This document shows, piece after piece, positions 1-12,396 of a stretch of DNA of 64,000 nt. Made by a program: the position numbers and the translations under genes. The stretch lies in the NCBI GenBank assembly GCA_951230915.1, contig OX579641.1, positions 13,060,254 through 13,124,253 on the forward strand, read 5' to 3'. Positions within the stretch are counted from its first letter, which is position 1. The number at the start of each line of letters is the position of its first letter. This DNA comes from Antitrichia curtipendula. Lineage: Eukaryota; Streptophyta; Bryopsida; Hypnales; Leucodontaceae. Below the pieces are notes generated by a model, which worked only from the letters and a program-made list of their open reading frames with translations, had not been told where the DNA came from and made no database searches.

Positions 1-300
1 GCTTAAATTGCCTAAAAATCAAGACTATCCATAACTTTCTCATCACTAGTCCAAATAGAATGAATAAAAGCTTCAGATGTAGACAAAAATATAACCATTG
101 AGAAAAAAAAAATTAAAAATCACAAAAAATTCAATTTTTTGTGATTTTGTTTGGACTATGCTTCAAGTTGTTTTGGAGACTCATGGTGGAATAACTTTTG
201 TTCCTGGGCACCGATTGAAATAAAAAAGTACATCCTCCAAAAGCTAAATCGATTTCTTATCTTCAAAAGAACTTTCAAAAAATAAAGTAAAAAATTGAGA
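1..300. repeat. Fragment of dispersed TTAA-group repeat
   Basis: This stretch is visibly similar to 11970-12290. Both share the run GCTTAAATTGCC, then an ACTTTCTCAT motif, then GAATGAAT...AAAGCTTCA and the later CAATTG/GAAATAAAAA segment. It is therefore the end of a dispersed repeat cut by the window edge. No gene is seen. Confidence 0.55.
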
Positions 301-419
301 TCACACAAGCCTGCCTAAAATCCCAAGAGTCCTCAATAGGGACTTTGGAATTTTAGGATTTAAACACATTAGTTCAATTATTTTCAAAATTTGTCCAACT
401 CTAAAAATGTAGGGATTTA

Positions 420-745
420 TATTGAATTCATCTTCTAAAATCTGTTTGTGATTTTGAGTTTTCCATTCAAAAGTTATGAATAAAGTTCAAAGAAGAATAC
501 AAGGAACATTTTTATACTCTCTCTCTCTCCCAACTTTAGCTACAAATTTTGACTAGATGATTCAATTTACAAACAATTTTTTTGGAAATGAAAGTAAACA
601 TAAATTTCCACAATTTTTTAGTTAAATAAATTTTGAAAAAGTTGAATTAACATACTTAAATGAGGTCTAAAGTTCTAGTAGACTTATGATTATTGCAATG
701 ATGACATATCCCATATGGATTGTCATACTTCCTACCTCCACTTGT
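420..745. repeat. Half copy of the foldback family seen at 24778-25326
   Basis: The text AAATGAGGTCTAAA near 659, followed by CATATCCCATATGG and CTTCCTACCTCCAC, matches the right arm of the foldback at 25072-25326. The upstream CATTCAAAAGTTATGAATAA also fits that arm. Only one arm is present, so this is a broken or solo half. Confidence 0.5.
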
Positions 746-2330
746 ATTAAGTACGCATCTTATATCCATCTACCAATCAACAGCTCCATTAAGAGTAACA
801 AGTGAATATTTTGATAATAGTAGAACCACCTATATTAAATACATTTTTGTTGATGCTAACAATAATTCAATAAGGATTGCAACAATTCTATGTTTGAGGC
901 AATAAGTATGAGTCCAATTACATGAGTCCAATTACATGAGTCTAGCTATAAGACCATGTCAATACATAGTTCTACATGTGGAAATGTTCATAAAATTAAC
1001 AAAAATGCCACGTGGTAAGGTATCCAACCTAGTCACATGAAGCACATACATCAAGAATAATTTTAACAACCTGTTATGCCAAACCCTAAGTGAAACCATT
1101 TTGGACCATATGAACATGTTAGTTTCAATGATCCTCATTTTGTGTTAAATGGCAAAGAAATTTGTGTACATATGCGTTGTCACTAACATGCAATTGTTTT
1201 ACTGAAAATGTTATCACATTCTTTGAGGATGAGAAAGACAAATGTTTATTCTTTAAGAAGTTTAAATATAGCAATCTTGGAGACACTTAGAAAATAAGTT
1301 TTCAGGCACTCTTTGCAGCACTAGTACAAATGCCCCATAAGATGAAGTGTGGTGTTGAATCTAAGTTAAAGACAACAAAAATTGTACTGAAAGTTACACA
1401 AAAATAACAAAAAAAACATTTCAATCTATGGTAGATTTGCACTAATGTTGTTATAATTGAATATTTCAATTTTTAGCAATGTAATTGGTCAATTGAGATT
1501 GAATTTATTCCATTGAATTGTGAAGGTATGCATTTCATATAGATAACAAAAACAATGTGTATTATTTACTTTATTCAAAAAATACAGTCACTCTGTCAGT
1601 CCATCCCAAACAAAGTCTTTTTCATAAGCTAATTTTTGTTTATGAGCACATGCAATGTATTTCCGTCATTCAAGTTATCCTCAAGAACAATCGATTTACT
1701 TTATCCTTTCTAAAGTCTGATAAACCATAGGGAACTTCTTTACAATATATAGAAAAATAGAAACATGGTCTTACTGATGTAATCAAGTCCTTCATGCGAA
1801 AGAACTTTGAGTTCAACACTCTAATTAATTACAGCATGAATTGCAAAACCTTCTTAACTCTCTTTTGTGCATGTGCACATGATAGGGTTGCTATTATGTG
1901 AACCTAGAAGCATGAGCACATGAGCTTAGAAGATTATACACCTATGTTGTAGGTGTCTATTATAGAAACCTTCAATGATTATAGTGTAACTATAATATAG
2001 GTACCTATATTATAGGTGTTTATATTATAAGCACCTTCAATGGTTGTAATATATCTACTTATATGTATGCTCAAAGCTCACATGCTTGCATTTTCATGCT
2101 CACATACTAGCACCGTTAGTGCACATGAGGAAAACTCCTTGAAATCAACTACACCGCATTTACAATTCTTTCTACATCCACTCAAAGGTCACGTAAAATT
2201 AGAACAATTCAGCTTCTATTAATTCCAAGATTGTGTATTTGCAAGAAACACCCAATGGAATTATATCATGCATATCATGACAAGGGTTCTACCATGGTAG
2301 ATTTATTATAAATCAAACCTTGACATAGCA
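746..2330. other. AT-rich intergenic DNA, no gene seen
   Basis: Only short frames without family features are present. Near 1940-2040 there is a local run of TATTATAGGTG/TATAGTG words that partly pair with each other, but no convincing element ends. Confidence 0.5.
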
Positions 2331-2760
2331 GATTTATTATAAATTAAAACCTTGAGATATCCTTTTCATATGAAAAACTGGGACATAGTACTAGTGGGTA
2401 CAACAAAGTACTGCGTAGTACTCAAGAAGGACACTCGCCGATAGTACAACAAATTGACAATATCATTGGTAACCCAAAATCAATGCAAAAGCTTTGATTC
2501 CCTTCCAATACTCATAAATAGTACTAAACCGTACAAATGGCCAATTTTTAGGGGGGGGGAGGGGTCACTATGATAGATTTATTGTAAATTAAAACCTTGA
2601 CATATCCCTTTTCTTCAAAAGAATCGGACATAATACTGGTGGGTACAACAAAGTACTATATAGTACTCACAAAGAACACTTGTTGATAGTACAATAGATC
2701 TACAATATGAGTGACAACCCAAAATCAATGCAAAAGCTTTCCCTTCTAGTACTCATAGTA
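2331..2760. repeat. Two direct ~190-bp repeats, offset 245 bp
   Basis: Copy 1 (2331-2525) and copy 2 (2576-2760) share the same word order: GATTTATT-TAAATTAAAACC, GGGTACAACAAAGTACT, ACCCAAAATCAATGCAAAAG and ACTCATA. A G-run at 2551-2565 lies in the joint. The second copy is cut at its end by the TA-flanked element at 2761. Confidence 0.75.
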
Positions 2761-3060
2761 AGGTAGGAGTCTCATAAACCGACCATCTAAGAGCTGTTTG
2801 CCATTTTGGGGAAGCTAAACTGCTTGAAACAATTTTCAGTAAATTTTAGTAGGAAGAAAAATGGAATTTGCATCTACCCCAAGTCATTTTATATTTTGGA
2901 CCTTTGTGGAATTAGTTATGAATTTTTGAAGTTGAAATCCAGTGGTCACTAAAAGCGACCACCCCTTGAAATGTACACTGTTGGTACATGGAAGAAAGTA
3001 AAATGTACCTCTGGACCATGATCGGTTTTACAGCCCGGTTGGTTTATGAGCCTCCTACCT
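2761..3060. mobile_element. TA-flanked miniature inverted-repeat element, group B, copy 1
   Basis: This 300-bp element starts AGGTAGGAGTCTCATAAACC, and its right end is the near-perfect inverse (AGGTAGGAGGCTCATAAACC on the other strand). TA dinucleotides sit directly outside at 2759-2760 and 3061-3062. There is no coding capacity. A TA target site is typical of the Tc1/mariner-Stowaway type; that class is inferred. Confidence 0.8.
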
Positions 3061-5318
3061 TACTCAACGTCAGGACCCCCAATTTTTGTAAAAATGATAC
3101 AAAATCGACTAGGTCATTCTTGCAATCACCCCCATTGTACTAGACTTCCTACATACCACTTTGCTCATAGCACTGTTGTAGGACTTACGTACATACTCTC
3201 CTAAATTCCCATCCATGCGCAGGAGGAGGTGTTAGTACAAACACTCCAATCCAATGTATCGCTCATCGAGGCCTCCCGTTGTTGCACTGAATTTATCATT
3301 GAAGTACCTGAAAATGTCTTCATCCCCACTGTCTGCAATTTGAGCGTGCTTCAGTGACGTCCTCATGACCCCTCCGGAAGCACAACAGTGGTAAGTTTCC
3401 AGTGAAGTTTGGTCGATTAAATTATTCTGAATTCAAACATGACAGTTGTAACTGTTACATCTTCATTTCAACTTCATGTAAAGCACATATTACAGAAATT
3501 TCGGAACTCAAAAGGCAGTATCATTTTACAAACCTCCAAACTCAAAGTACCGGGAAAGTCTTTATCCTTTCACTACGTGCTGGTGGGATATGTGCACTTC
3601 AGAATCCTACGACAAGTACACGATGTTGAATTATACTTCCATCTTCCACTGTGAAGTGAATGCTGGCGTTCAAAATGAGCATAATTTCTAGAAACAAAAC
3701 CTCTTTCCACATTGCATTACTGTCATCCCTTTCAAGCTATTATTTAAAACATCTGATAACATCATTACATTGATCAAGAACTAAACGACGCCTTTTCCTA
3801 CAATCCGAATGTTGTATTGTTGCATTGTAACAGGAAGAAGTGGGTGGGAAATAATACAGGGTCACATGTTGGACGACTAGGTTTCCATGACCTAATCAAC
3901 AATTCCTCTGTCATCTAAAAGAGAACACTATCCTTCCGGAGTGCACTCTTACCTCGACGCAGTAATTCTCCACCAAGGAATTCGTTCAGAGAATGTGGAA
4001 GGAATCGTTCTTTCCCGGATGAAAACCTTGAGGTCCTCCATTTCTTTCTTGCTTCACCTACTAAAATCTGAATACGCAGTCATCAATATAACAACCAAGC
4101 GAACCATGTCTAAAAAAGAATATAAGAAACGTCGCCGTGTCATAAACGTATAACCTCCCGGGAGGTATGGCAATGAGGACTTTGGAACAGAAACTTCTGT
4201 GGTACTTGTGCAACACCAACCTGCTCGTTAATTCTTTGGTCCTACAATTTCAATGTAATGTCGTCTCTTTCACAGAAAGGCACATTCTATTTCTTTGTCC
4301 AATACCGTAACACTAACAATGCTCAAGGAACGAAGTACTGATTTGTTCATAAATAAGGGAAACAATATACAACAGTGAATGTCATTGCTGTCAAATTAAA
4401 CTATGTTCATGACGTGTCACTTGCATGCTGTCTTCCTTGTCTGCAAGGATGTGCGTAGGCCTGTACCCCATTACAAGCACTACTAATATGACTGAAATCA
4501 CATGTGGTCCAGTTTGCCCACAGAAATCACTTTCACTTCATTTACTTCCGTGCTTCGTCTGGTACTGAGAACGGCAACAAAAGGAAGAAGACAAGGTCTC
4601 TAGGTTCTTCACTGTATAAATCGCATTAGAAAGTTTCACAACTGTTTTAAATTTTTTTCGTACTCCTATATTCAAACGTTCGTTTTTTCACGTGACTTGT
4701 CTGTGAAGGGTCGGAAATAACTACAAATCCTATTACCATGCAAATTGTAAGATATTAACTATGCGCAAACTCAATTTCCAAGGTTTCGCACGCTCTCGCT
4801 TCCGAACACAATCAAAACTTGAATCTTGACAAACTTCACTTTCGGTCAACAGAGTTCTCATGTGGTCATGTTGACGCCGAGAATTTTGGCTCACGGTGTA
4901 CGTAATGAATTTCAAGCTACAGAAGCCAAAAAAAAATTTCTTTCTTAAAAAATTGGTTACTAACAAGTAGAAGTCCTTGTAAGATGGAAAGGATGCCCCT
5001 ACATCGTTAATTTCCCTGTGATGGAAATGAAAGTTCTAAAATGCTTCTCAGTCACATAATATGGTTTAAGTACTAGTAGTAAGAGCTTGAGAGTCGTCTG
5101 TTCGTAACTGAACTGCAACACGCATTGGGGGGAAGAAGGAAAATCCATTAACCTTGCATTCTCTGGCTACAAAAAAGAGAGAAGTAGAACAGATCACAGA
5201 GACACAGAGTACACTATCAAAGTCACACCACTACACCACGCTATGTGCACCTGTACGAAGATGAAGGTGAACTAGGAGTTCCAGCTTACTTTGAACATTT
5301 GTGAACATACACAGTCCA
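3061..5318. other. Region downstream of the F-box gene; possible exon remnant at 3232-3432
   Basis: GC is higher and repeats are fewer than in the surrounding DNA, so part of it may be the 3' UTR of the F-box gene. On the minus strand a frame runs open from about 3432 to a TAA at 3232-3234. It reads like protein in its last 40 residues, with segments such as LKHAQIADSGDEDIF and FSATTGGLDERYIG. I do not recognise the family and no start is visible. It could be a terminal exon, a decayed gene piece or chance. Confidence 0.3.
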
Positions 5319-6665
5319 CTATGGTGCAACATTCCAAAAAGCCCGACCCATCAGAGTTCCAAGATTCTGCCCCTCGAAGCAGTATGGAAGACTACTCCAC
5401 TCTCCCGAAGACAAATCCAAACCCCAGAAATGCCCAAGACTACTTCCAGAAGAGCACGGAAGCACCATCAAAAAGCCTTCACATGCTTGTAGGGTCATCA
5501 AGCGACAGTCCTTCTCCAAAAGGTCTTCAAGAGGAGAGCACAAGTATGACCTCTCTTGTACCCAATCCTTTGGATTATTTTGCATACGATACTTGGTGAC
5601 GCAATGGCCTTCAGCAGGAAAAATTCCACCATTGGACGTGTTCTTATGCAATACAAACATGCAATCCTGATGATGCCCACATGTGATCACCGATGCTCCT
5701 CCGGAAGGACCCTGTTCATCACAAAGCTTTAGTTGTCGTTTAGCAAAGTCATACACACTTCGAGTTTTGCTTGTGCTTCTGATAGTCCTGTCAGAATTAC
5801 ACTGCCATCTGTAAGCGAGACCAAAAATGGAACCACATGGAGGTGCTGCTCTGGTCCATTTCTTGGGACCCGAATCATATATCTCTATTGTGGGACGGCC
5901 TTTCACGTGTTTGCCTACAACCACCACCTTGTAACACTTTGTTTCGGAGTCCACTTTGATGTGCACCATTGTGGGCGGGACATAATACAGGTAATGTAGA
6001 GGGGGGAGTTCATGCCGATCATGTGTCAAGAGATTCATTACGAAAATGCACAGGGGATCGGCTTCAGTGGGTTTCCATGTGGAGACAAAGCAGACCAATC
6101 CACCGTCGATGGCACCCATCGTCTCCCATGCAGTTCCCAAACTAAAGGGATTCACCATGCAGAATGTATAGGAATATTGCGATTTGTGTTTGGTAAAATC
6201 ATATATTGTAACGAAGAAGTCACTAAAAAAACCACGTGCACCTGAGCTCGAAAGAAGTGAAACCATGCTGGGACTTGCTTTGTCACATGCTCGGTTGATG
6301 CCCGAGTCCACAGTAGCCATGTCTCTCTTCCATTCCCTCGAGAGACTGCGCAGGGGAAAGATTTCAGGCACTGGCAAACGTGCCAAAACAAGAAGCAGCA
6401 ACTCCTTGGGAAGAGTTCTCCAAAGAACAGGATTCAGCATCCTCGGATCCACTGAAATGACCTTGCGTGAGGCAGCCAGGATGAGTAAGCTTCGTAATTC
6501 CAATTTTGGAGGTTCTTCCTGATCACCATCTACCAAGTCATTCAGCTTCTCTCGCAAGAGCCATGCTACTTGGCGAAAATCGGGTTGTTCACCATCGTCA
6601 TCCACGCCAGCATTGCAGCCATCGCTCCCCTCGTGATCCATTGTCATGATCTCTTCAAACTCCAT
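5319..6665 (-). CDS. F-box protein (substrate receptor of an SCF ubiquitin ligase)
   Basis: This is a single-exon gene for 448 residues. The F-box lies at about residues 83-118 and reads LPKELLLLVLARLPVP then LRSLSREW, the SKP1-binding form. The C-terminal part has the usual seedless-plant F-box pattern: DGGLVCF near 187-193, a NLLT...ELPPL strand near 211-223, and IEIYDSGPKKW near 260-270, suggesting a degenerate kelch/FBA-type beta-propeller that binds the target. The N-terminus (1-50) is acidic and probably disordered. By family it would act in an SCF complex in cytosol or nucleus; the substrate is unknown. The start is the first Met of a long open frame, and no intron is needed. Many frames on the opposite strand are shadows. 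Confidence 0.88.
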   Translation of the reverse strand: MEFEEIMTMDHEGSDGCNAGVDDDGEQPDFRQVAWLLREKLNDLVDGDQEEPPKLELRSLLILAASRKVISVDPRMLNPVLWRTLPKELLLLVLARLPVPEIFPLRSLSREWKRDMATVDSGINRACDKASPSMVSLLSSSGARGFFSDFFVTIYDFTKHKSQYSYTFCMVNPFSLGTAWETMGAIDGGLVCFVSTWKPTEADPLCIFVMNLLTHDRHELPPLHYLYYVPPTMVHIKVDSETKCYKVVVVGKHVKGRPTIEIYDSGPKKWTRAAPPCGSIFGLAYRWQCNSDRTIRSTSKTRSVYDFAKRQLKLCDEQGPSGGASVITCGHHQDCMFVLHKNTSNGGIFPAEGHCVTKYRMQNNPKDWVQERSYLCSPLEDLLEKDCRLMTLQACEGFLMVLPCSSGSSLGHFWGLDLSSGEWSSLPYCFEGQNLGTLMGRAFWNVAP

Positions 6666-7998
6666 GGCGCTTTATGTGAAACGGTAGAATATTCCGCGAC
6701 CAGTCTGTGGCCTGACCGCCGTGTTTGTCTGCGTCTTTCTCTGCTCTTTTTTCAGAGTCTTCTGTGTCCTCGTCTGCTATAACCCTCTCAGCCAATGTGA
6801 ATGATAAACAACTTGAAGAAAGGTCGAGTTGTCGCTGAGCTAGAAAGAACTTTCTCAAACGCCCTTCTGCAGACTATGCTTCGTGCATGGCCATTTCCAG
6901 TTCTGCTTTTACAGGACAATAATAAGATTGGAATTCAAATGCATACCAGTAATTAAATGTATATCAAGAATATGAAAAGACTGGGCTTTGAATACCTTGA
7001 CAAACTAAGTCATTGCGGTTGTGGGCTCTCACTGCTCTGCCACAAGGATGATGTCCAGTGAGGACTCTCTACGCCATGTCCGCATTTATTCACATTAAGA
7101 AGTTGCTCCACCGCCGTCACCGACTGCTCTCATTCCATCCGCCGCTCACATGCAAGCTTCAAAAGATGAAGACAACCAAATACAAATGCGACCAAAGAAG
7201 TACCAAACCTCAAGTGCTGTTACACAAGTCACTCCAACTCACACCTACTTGCATTGCATTCATTTAAGATATCTCCCATTGATGTGGGATTGATAGACTC
7301 AATCCCGCCCTTTAGTCAAGCACTTCAATCCAGAAGAAATCTTTAGGTACATCAACAAATTAAGCGGATCAAAGAAGAAAGTTTCACAATCAGTTACATG
7401 ATTCTAAAGGACTGCAAGCATACCTCCAACCATTTCCATTCTCACTTCCAGTGGCTGAGAACCCCACATACAAAACTCTCAACACTCCGAAATTAGAATC
7501 TATTGAAGGACCAGGCTACCAGCACTTCCATGCATGGATGTTCAGAAAGCGAGCCTTCATGGCGGACGCCTAAACATCCGAACATTAAAGCTGTAGAAGT
7601 GCAGCATCTTTGAATTCGCTACAAGAAGATGCAGGAAGGTTTGTTCGAAGGTTCAGTTCACTCTCACCTGGAGAGCAGAAAAGACTCATTTCTAAAGCTT
7701 GTAAGGCAAGACCTCACATCACCTCCCTTCAAATTGATGGGTTGTGAAAACGCTGTGATGTGCACTCACTTCTGATGCAGCTTATAAACTGATAATTATT
7801 GAGTACATGATTCTGACCTCAGTGATACCACCTTCTTAGATACTACCCCTCTAAACACAATTTTCTTTCAAAAATGGAAACCTTGCTTTTTGTGTGGAAA
7901 TGTTCAAAATTTTGTGATTAACCCTTAACTGCTCCAAAAGTTGGACCTATATATTCTGGATGCTGAACATTATACTTTGGGGCAACGTTTTGTTCGAA
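6666..7998. other. Upstream flank of the F-box gene
   Basis: This stretch has moderate GC and presumably holds the promoter and 5' UTR of the minus-strand F-box gene. No clear TATA box or second gene is recognised. A 69-residue open frame at 7058-7267 on the plus strand lacks any family signature. Confidence 0.4.
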
Positions 7999-8078
7999 TA
8001 GCTTCTCATTCCACCCAAACAATATCAAAAGATAAGCAGTAGCTTCTCATTCCACCCAAACAATATCAAAAGATAAGC
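7999..8078. repeat. Perfect 39-bp tandem duplication, period 41
   Basis: The 39-base segment beginning TAGCTTCTCATTCCACCC and ending AAAGATAAGC occurs at 7999-8037 and again, unchanged, at 8040-8078, with two bases between. Perfect identity suggests a recent event, or an assembly artefact. Confidence 0.9.
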
Positions 8079-8080
8079 GT

Positions 8081-8862
8081 CCTTTATGACTAATTTCATG
8101 GGTAGAATTGACGTGGATAATATGTACATACAAAGATATAAGCAAAAATGTGCAAAATTTAAGAGTTAATGGGCTAAAATAATTATTACACAAGCATGTG
8201 TTGACCTTGCTTTGGTATTATAATATTACTTTCTGTATTCTCTCACCAAATCCTAACTAAGCTTTGGAAGACAAACTAATGGCATACCAAAGTTGAAAGT
8301 CACTTTGTATTATTAATATTACGTTTTATTATGTTGCAAATGTTGTATTCAAACATCATAAGATCCCTCTCTTCATTGGGTAGTAAGGGATGTGATATGT
8401 CTAGCTCTTTGGAGCCAAACCATCTAAAAATAAAAATAAAAATTCTTGGTGTATCCCATGTGTCACATTTGCCATGGGATGGCAAGTGGAAAACAATATA
8501 AAATCCATAGCCATATCTATATTCATATAGGTATTTGTATTTATATATTATAATTGTTTTTTGATATTTGTATACATATGATAAACACGTATTCATATGC
8601 ATATTTTGATCCATATTTATATCATGTATTCATATATTAAATTGTAATCTTATTCAGATCTAGACTCTAGAATTGTTTTTCTCATAGAATTATTTTGAGG
8701 GGGGGCAATTAATGGGGAAACATGCCTCATTCTTTTCATTGGATAGGTGACTATATGGTATTGTTGGCAAAGTAAAATTATAGAAGTAGTTAGTGGTCTT
8801 TAAAGGAAGGAAGGTAGTCAAGAACTTTATCATATTGTCTGAAAATTCCATCTTATGAAGTT
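8081..8862. other. AT-rich intergenic DNA, no gene seen
   Basis: This holds low-complexity ATATTCATAT/TATTTGTAT words around 8510-8640. A 104-residue minus-strand frame here is made of Tyr/Lys/Ile-rich low-complexity residues and is not a credible protein. Confidence 0.5.
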
Positions 8863-9775
8863 CTATGACTATGTTTTCACCAAAAACACTCCAAAACTGC
8901 CATTTTTAGTACAAGTACCAAATTTTATTTTTTTAAAGTTTTGACACATGTAACCGTGTGATCTTACAGTAAACTAGTTTTAGAAGATGTCGAAAAAATT
9001 TCAGAATTTTTCACCATGCGGATTGGAAGATATTAGCATTTGAATTGGCAAAAATCTTTTTTTTGTCCCTGCGAGAAACAGGGCAGCTGCACTTCACAAG
9101 GTCACATTTGTATGAAAAATGTCCAAAATGGTGGTGCATCTTTGAATTCTTTTTCCTAAACAAGTTCTCTACATGCTTAAAAAATTTCAAATCATTCGAT
9201 ATTGTATAGCATATACAAAAAAAAATAGTAAGTAGAAAGAAGTAGAGAATGATCCAAAATACTAAATTGTTAAGAATTTAATTATGGAATTGAAAAATGT
9301 AAATCCCAATGGTTGTAATGTTTTAATAAGCAACCTATATCCTATGGAAAAAAAAATTCTCAAAAAATATTAAAAATTGAGTTAAATAAACAACTTCAAA
9401 GTTTATTTCAGAGTAGAGAATCTATAACTGCCCGCAAACTAAAAATCTTCATAACTTTTGATTCATTGGTCAAAATGGAATGATTCAAAGCTTTTCACAT
9501 ATATATAACTCTAGAAAATCAATTTCAAATTTTTATTTTTGAAAAAAGTGATTTTTTCTGATCTGCCCGGACTGCCCAGTTACAAAAAAAAGTAACATAT
9601 TTGGCCATAACTTTTGACTCCTATTTCCAAATGTCATGAAATTTAGTGCATATGAAAGGTACTCCTTGCGCTCACCTTATATTAAAATTTCAGCCAAAAA
9701 TATGAAAATCTCCAGTCACAAGTACCTGCCCAAATTTTTTATACTGCCAAAAACTGCATGCTGGTCTTTTAGGGG
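8863..9775. mobile_element. TTAA-group element, copy 1 (left end eroded)
   Basis: It begins near GACTATGTTTTCACC and ends CTTTTAGGGG followed by TTAA at 9776-9779. The interior matches the copies at 15260, 21333 (inverted) and 29531, for example the CACTTCACAAGGTCACATTTG and CTGCCCGGACTGCCC words. It has no coding capacity. The left terminal repeat is not clear. Confidence 0.65.
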
Positions 9776-9779
9776 TTAA

Positions 9780-11082
9780 ATGAATTGTGAGTGCAATTGT
9801 TGTAACAATAGATTGAGATACTAAATATTACACTTGAAAGGTTGTTGGTGTTGCCAATTTCAAGTTTCTCACAACAATTGAAATCTTCAAGCATGTTCAT
9901 TAAACATTTAAACTAAATACTTTAATCATAAAGCATGCAATGAATTTTTTTTATGGCCTTGAAAAATTTTTATTTTGAAATATTATACATCAAGTATGAT
10001 TCAAAGATGAAGATGATCAAAAATATATATAGGAATTCAGTAAATGATAAAATTTGCGCTTGCAACATACTTCATCTGGATCATGGATGTACATTACAAA
10101 CAATATTAAATTTAGTAAGTAGATCTTTGAAACCATCATGGAAATAACTATTAATATACAATCTTCCTTTTCACTCAATTTTCAATTCTAGAACCTATAA
10201 CAATATTTGTTGTTTGTTTTATAAGCTTTCCTTTTGAATTTTTGCTAGTGGCAAAGACAGAATGTTTTTTCTCATTATTTTTAATTAAAAAAATATTCAA
10301 TGCATTTCAATAATGTTGATATATTATACTACTATGGTAGTCAACTCTGTTTTTTAGAAAAAATGGTTGATATCTGTTTCCAAATGTTCAACATGAATTT
10401 TAAAATCAAAATTTTGTCCATCATTAATTTTTGTATTGAATAATAAACCACTAAAGGGGCATTTTTCTACTACAATGTAGCAAAACCGAGTTACAAATGC
10501 TTGCAAAAAGACTTGTATGTACTAATCATTATTGACATCTTCATCAACAATGTTTTTTTACCATAACTTTTGTTATACATCCAAAATGAGCATTCATAAT
10601 CATGGTACTCATTTTTACCTTCACTATCTAAAAGTATTTACATTTATCAATAATTTGTTCTTTCAAAATCTTCATGTCCCTTGTATAGGCATTGGAATTA
10701 AAGAAATTAATTTTTTTTAGATGTATTTTTTTGATCGATAGTTCCTTTCAATAGAAGCCACAATCAAATTTTATTTTTTTAATTATTTTATTATTTTATA
10801 AAAATATAATAAACCACAATATTTATTTTTTGGAATATTTTGTTGTCCAATTTTTGTGCATATTCATTTTTTGTAACTTGTGCCATAATAATAGGTGTTG
10901 ACATACAAGAACTTCAAGGCAAGAAGAAAAGGCTTATCCACTAGAGGAAAAAATGTGGCTGCCACAACCAGCTAAATGCGACTAAGTGTCATATACAATT
11001 GTCCTGCAATTGTAGCCCTCTCTATTTGCACGAAATCTTGCTTCACTATTTTACATCCTTGTTTTATATCATTAGTACATTG
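9780..11082. other. AT-rich intergenic DNA, no gene seen
   Basis: Short Phe/Ile/Lys-rich frames only. No element ends or family motifs were recognised. Confidence 0.5.
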
Positions 11083-11207
11083 TTTTAGTCGCAAAGTAGT
11101 TGTAGAATGAAGTATTGAACATAGTTTTTATTGCAAAGCAATTATAGAATGAAGTGTATACATTGTTTTAGTTGCAAAGCAATAGCAGAATAAAGTGTAG
11201 AATTACA
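11083..11207. repeat. Minisatellite, about three 41-bp units
   Basis: Three successive units follow the plan TTTTAGTYGCAAAG-A-TTGTAGAATGAAGT, starting at about 11083, 11125 and 11166. They differ at several sites, so the array is not very recent. Confidence 0.75.
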
Positions 11208-11394
11208 AGAGTTGTTATAGAGTTCAAATTTAGAATGAATAGAGTTATTTCCCATCTAATATTCATCACAGTTGTCGATGTGGCGTTATCTTTTTAATTT
11301 CTCCGGTTGATATGAAAGTGTACTCATAAAAGACTTGGTATGCTTATTTAATATTGACATATTACACATTATTGTAATAATTGTTAGATTCAAT

Positions 11395-12300
11395 TCCACC
11401 TTTTTCATTGAAATTGTACCTAAAACTAATCTCTAAAGGATCAAGGCCATTTTTCTATCAAAAAACACTCAAAATTGTCATTTCTATTGCATTCACCAAA
11501 GAAAGCAAAAAATAAAATAAAATAAATCTAACCATAAAATCTTGTACCATCATATATTAAAAAATTCATGAATTTTGACCATATAGATTGAAAGATATTA
11601 GCATTAAAAGTTTAAAAATAAAATAAAAATTAGCCTAAAATTTTAGATGACTTTCACCACCATTTGTGGAAAAAAATTTGCACTATACATTTTGAATTTT
11701 AAACTTTTTTTTGTTAAAGAATCAAATTGAAAGTCTAGAATTTTTATTTTTTTTCAAGCACTTAATCATCATTCTTTAAAAAATCATTAAGTAGAAGTAG
11801 GTCCAAGATTGAAAGAAAAAATAAATTATTAATAACTCTATGATGGGATTGAAACAGAATAATCCAAATAGTGAGATTGTTCTAGCAAGAAAATTTAACC
11901 TTTTCAAACTATTTTTTATTTATTTTTAAATGTGCATTAAAAAATGAATCCTTTAAATCATTCAATTGGGAAGATGCTTAAATTGCCCCCAAAACAAGAT
12001 TGTCTTTAACTTTCTCATTAATAGTCTAAAGAGAATGAATCAAAGCTTCATGTGTAGAAAAAAAAATTAATATTTTAGAAAAAATATTTTGAAATTTTAA
12101 TTTTGAGTTTTGCAATTTTTTTTTACTACTCACCGAGTTTATTTATAGACTTTTGTGGTATAATTTTTGCTCGTAGGCAACAATTGCAATAAAAATTATA
12201 TTCCCTCAAAGCTAAGTAATCAATTTTTCAATCTTACAAGAAAGTTTCAAAAAGTTTCACCAAAAATTGAGATCAAAGGAACCTATCCAAATTTGTCCCA
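11395..12300. repeat. Degraded TTAA-group repeat
   Basis: It opens with TCTCTAAAGGATCAAGGCC, then AAACACTCAAAATTGTCATTTC, like the 5' parts of the copies at 15260 and 29531. It continues to the segment shared with bases 1-300. Neither end is sharp. Confidence 0.55.
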
Positions 12301-12353
12301 CGAGGTGGCAATGGTTATGTTACTTCTATACGGATTAATACATGGTACAACTG

Positions 12354-12396
12354 AAAATGTCACTTATAAAGATAAGAATCCTATAAGTGACATTTT
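12354..12396. repeat. Perfect 15-bp hairpin
   Basis: AAAATGTCACTTATA at 12354-12368 is exactly complementary to TATAAGTGACATTTT at 12382-12396, with a 13-base loop. It lies just outside a degraded repeat and may be the core of a small foldback. A terminator role is not supported. Confidence 0.8.

Noticed and set aside
5291..5599. 102-residue plus-strand frame over the F-box gene
   Set aside because: It lies fully antisense to the well-supported F-box coding region and has no family motif.
7999..8078. CRISPR-like direct repeat
   Set aside because: Only two copies with a 2-base gap, in plant nuclear DNA.
8300..8614. 104-residue minus-strand frame
   Set aside because: Composition is Tyr/Lys/Ile low-complexity from an ATATTC-rich tract.
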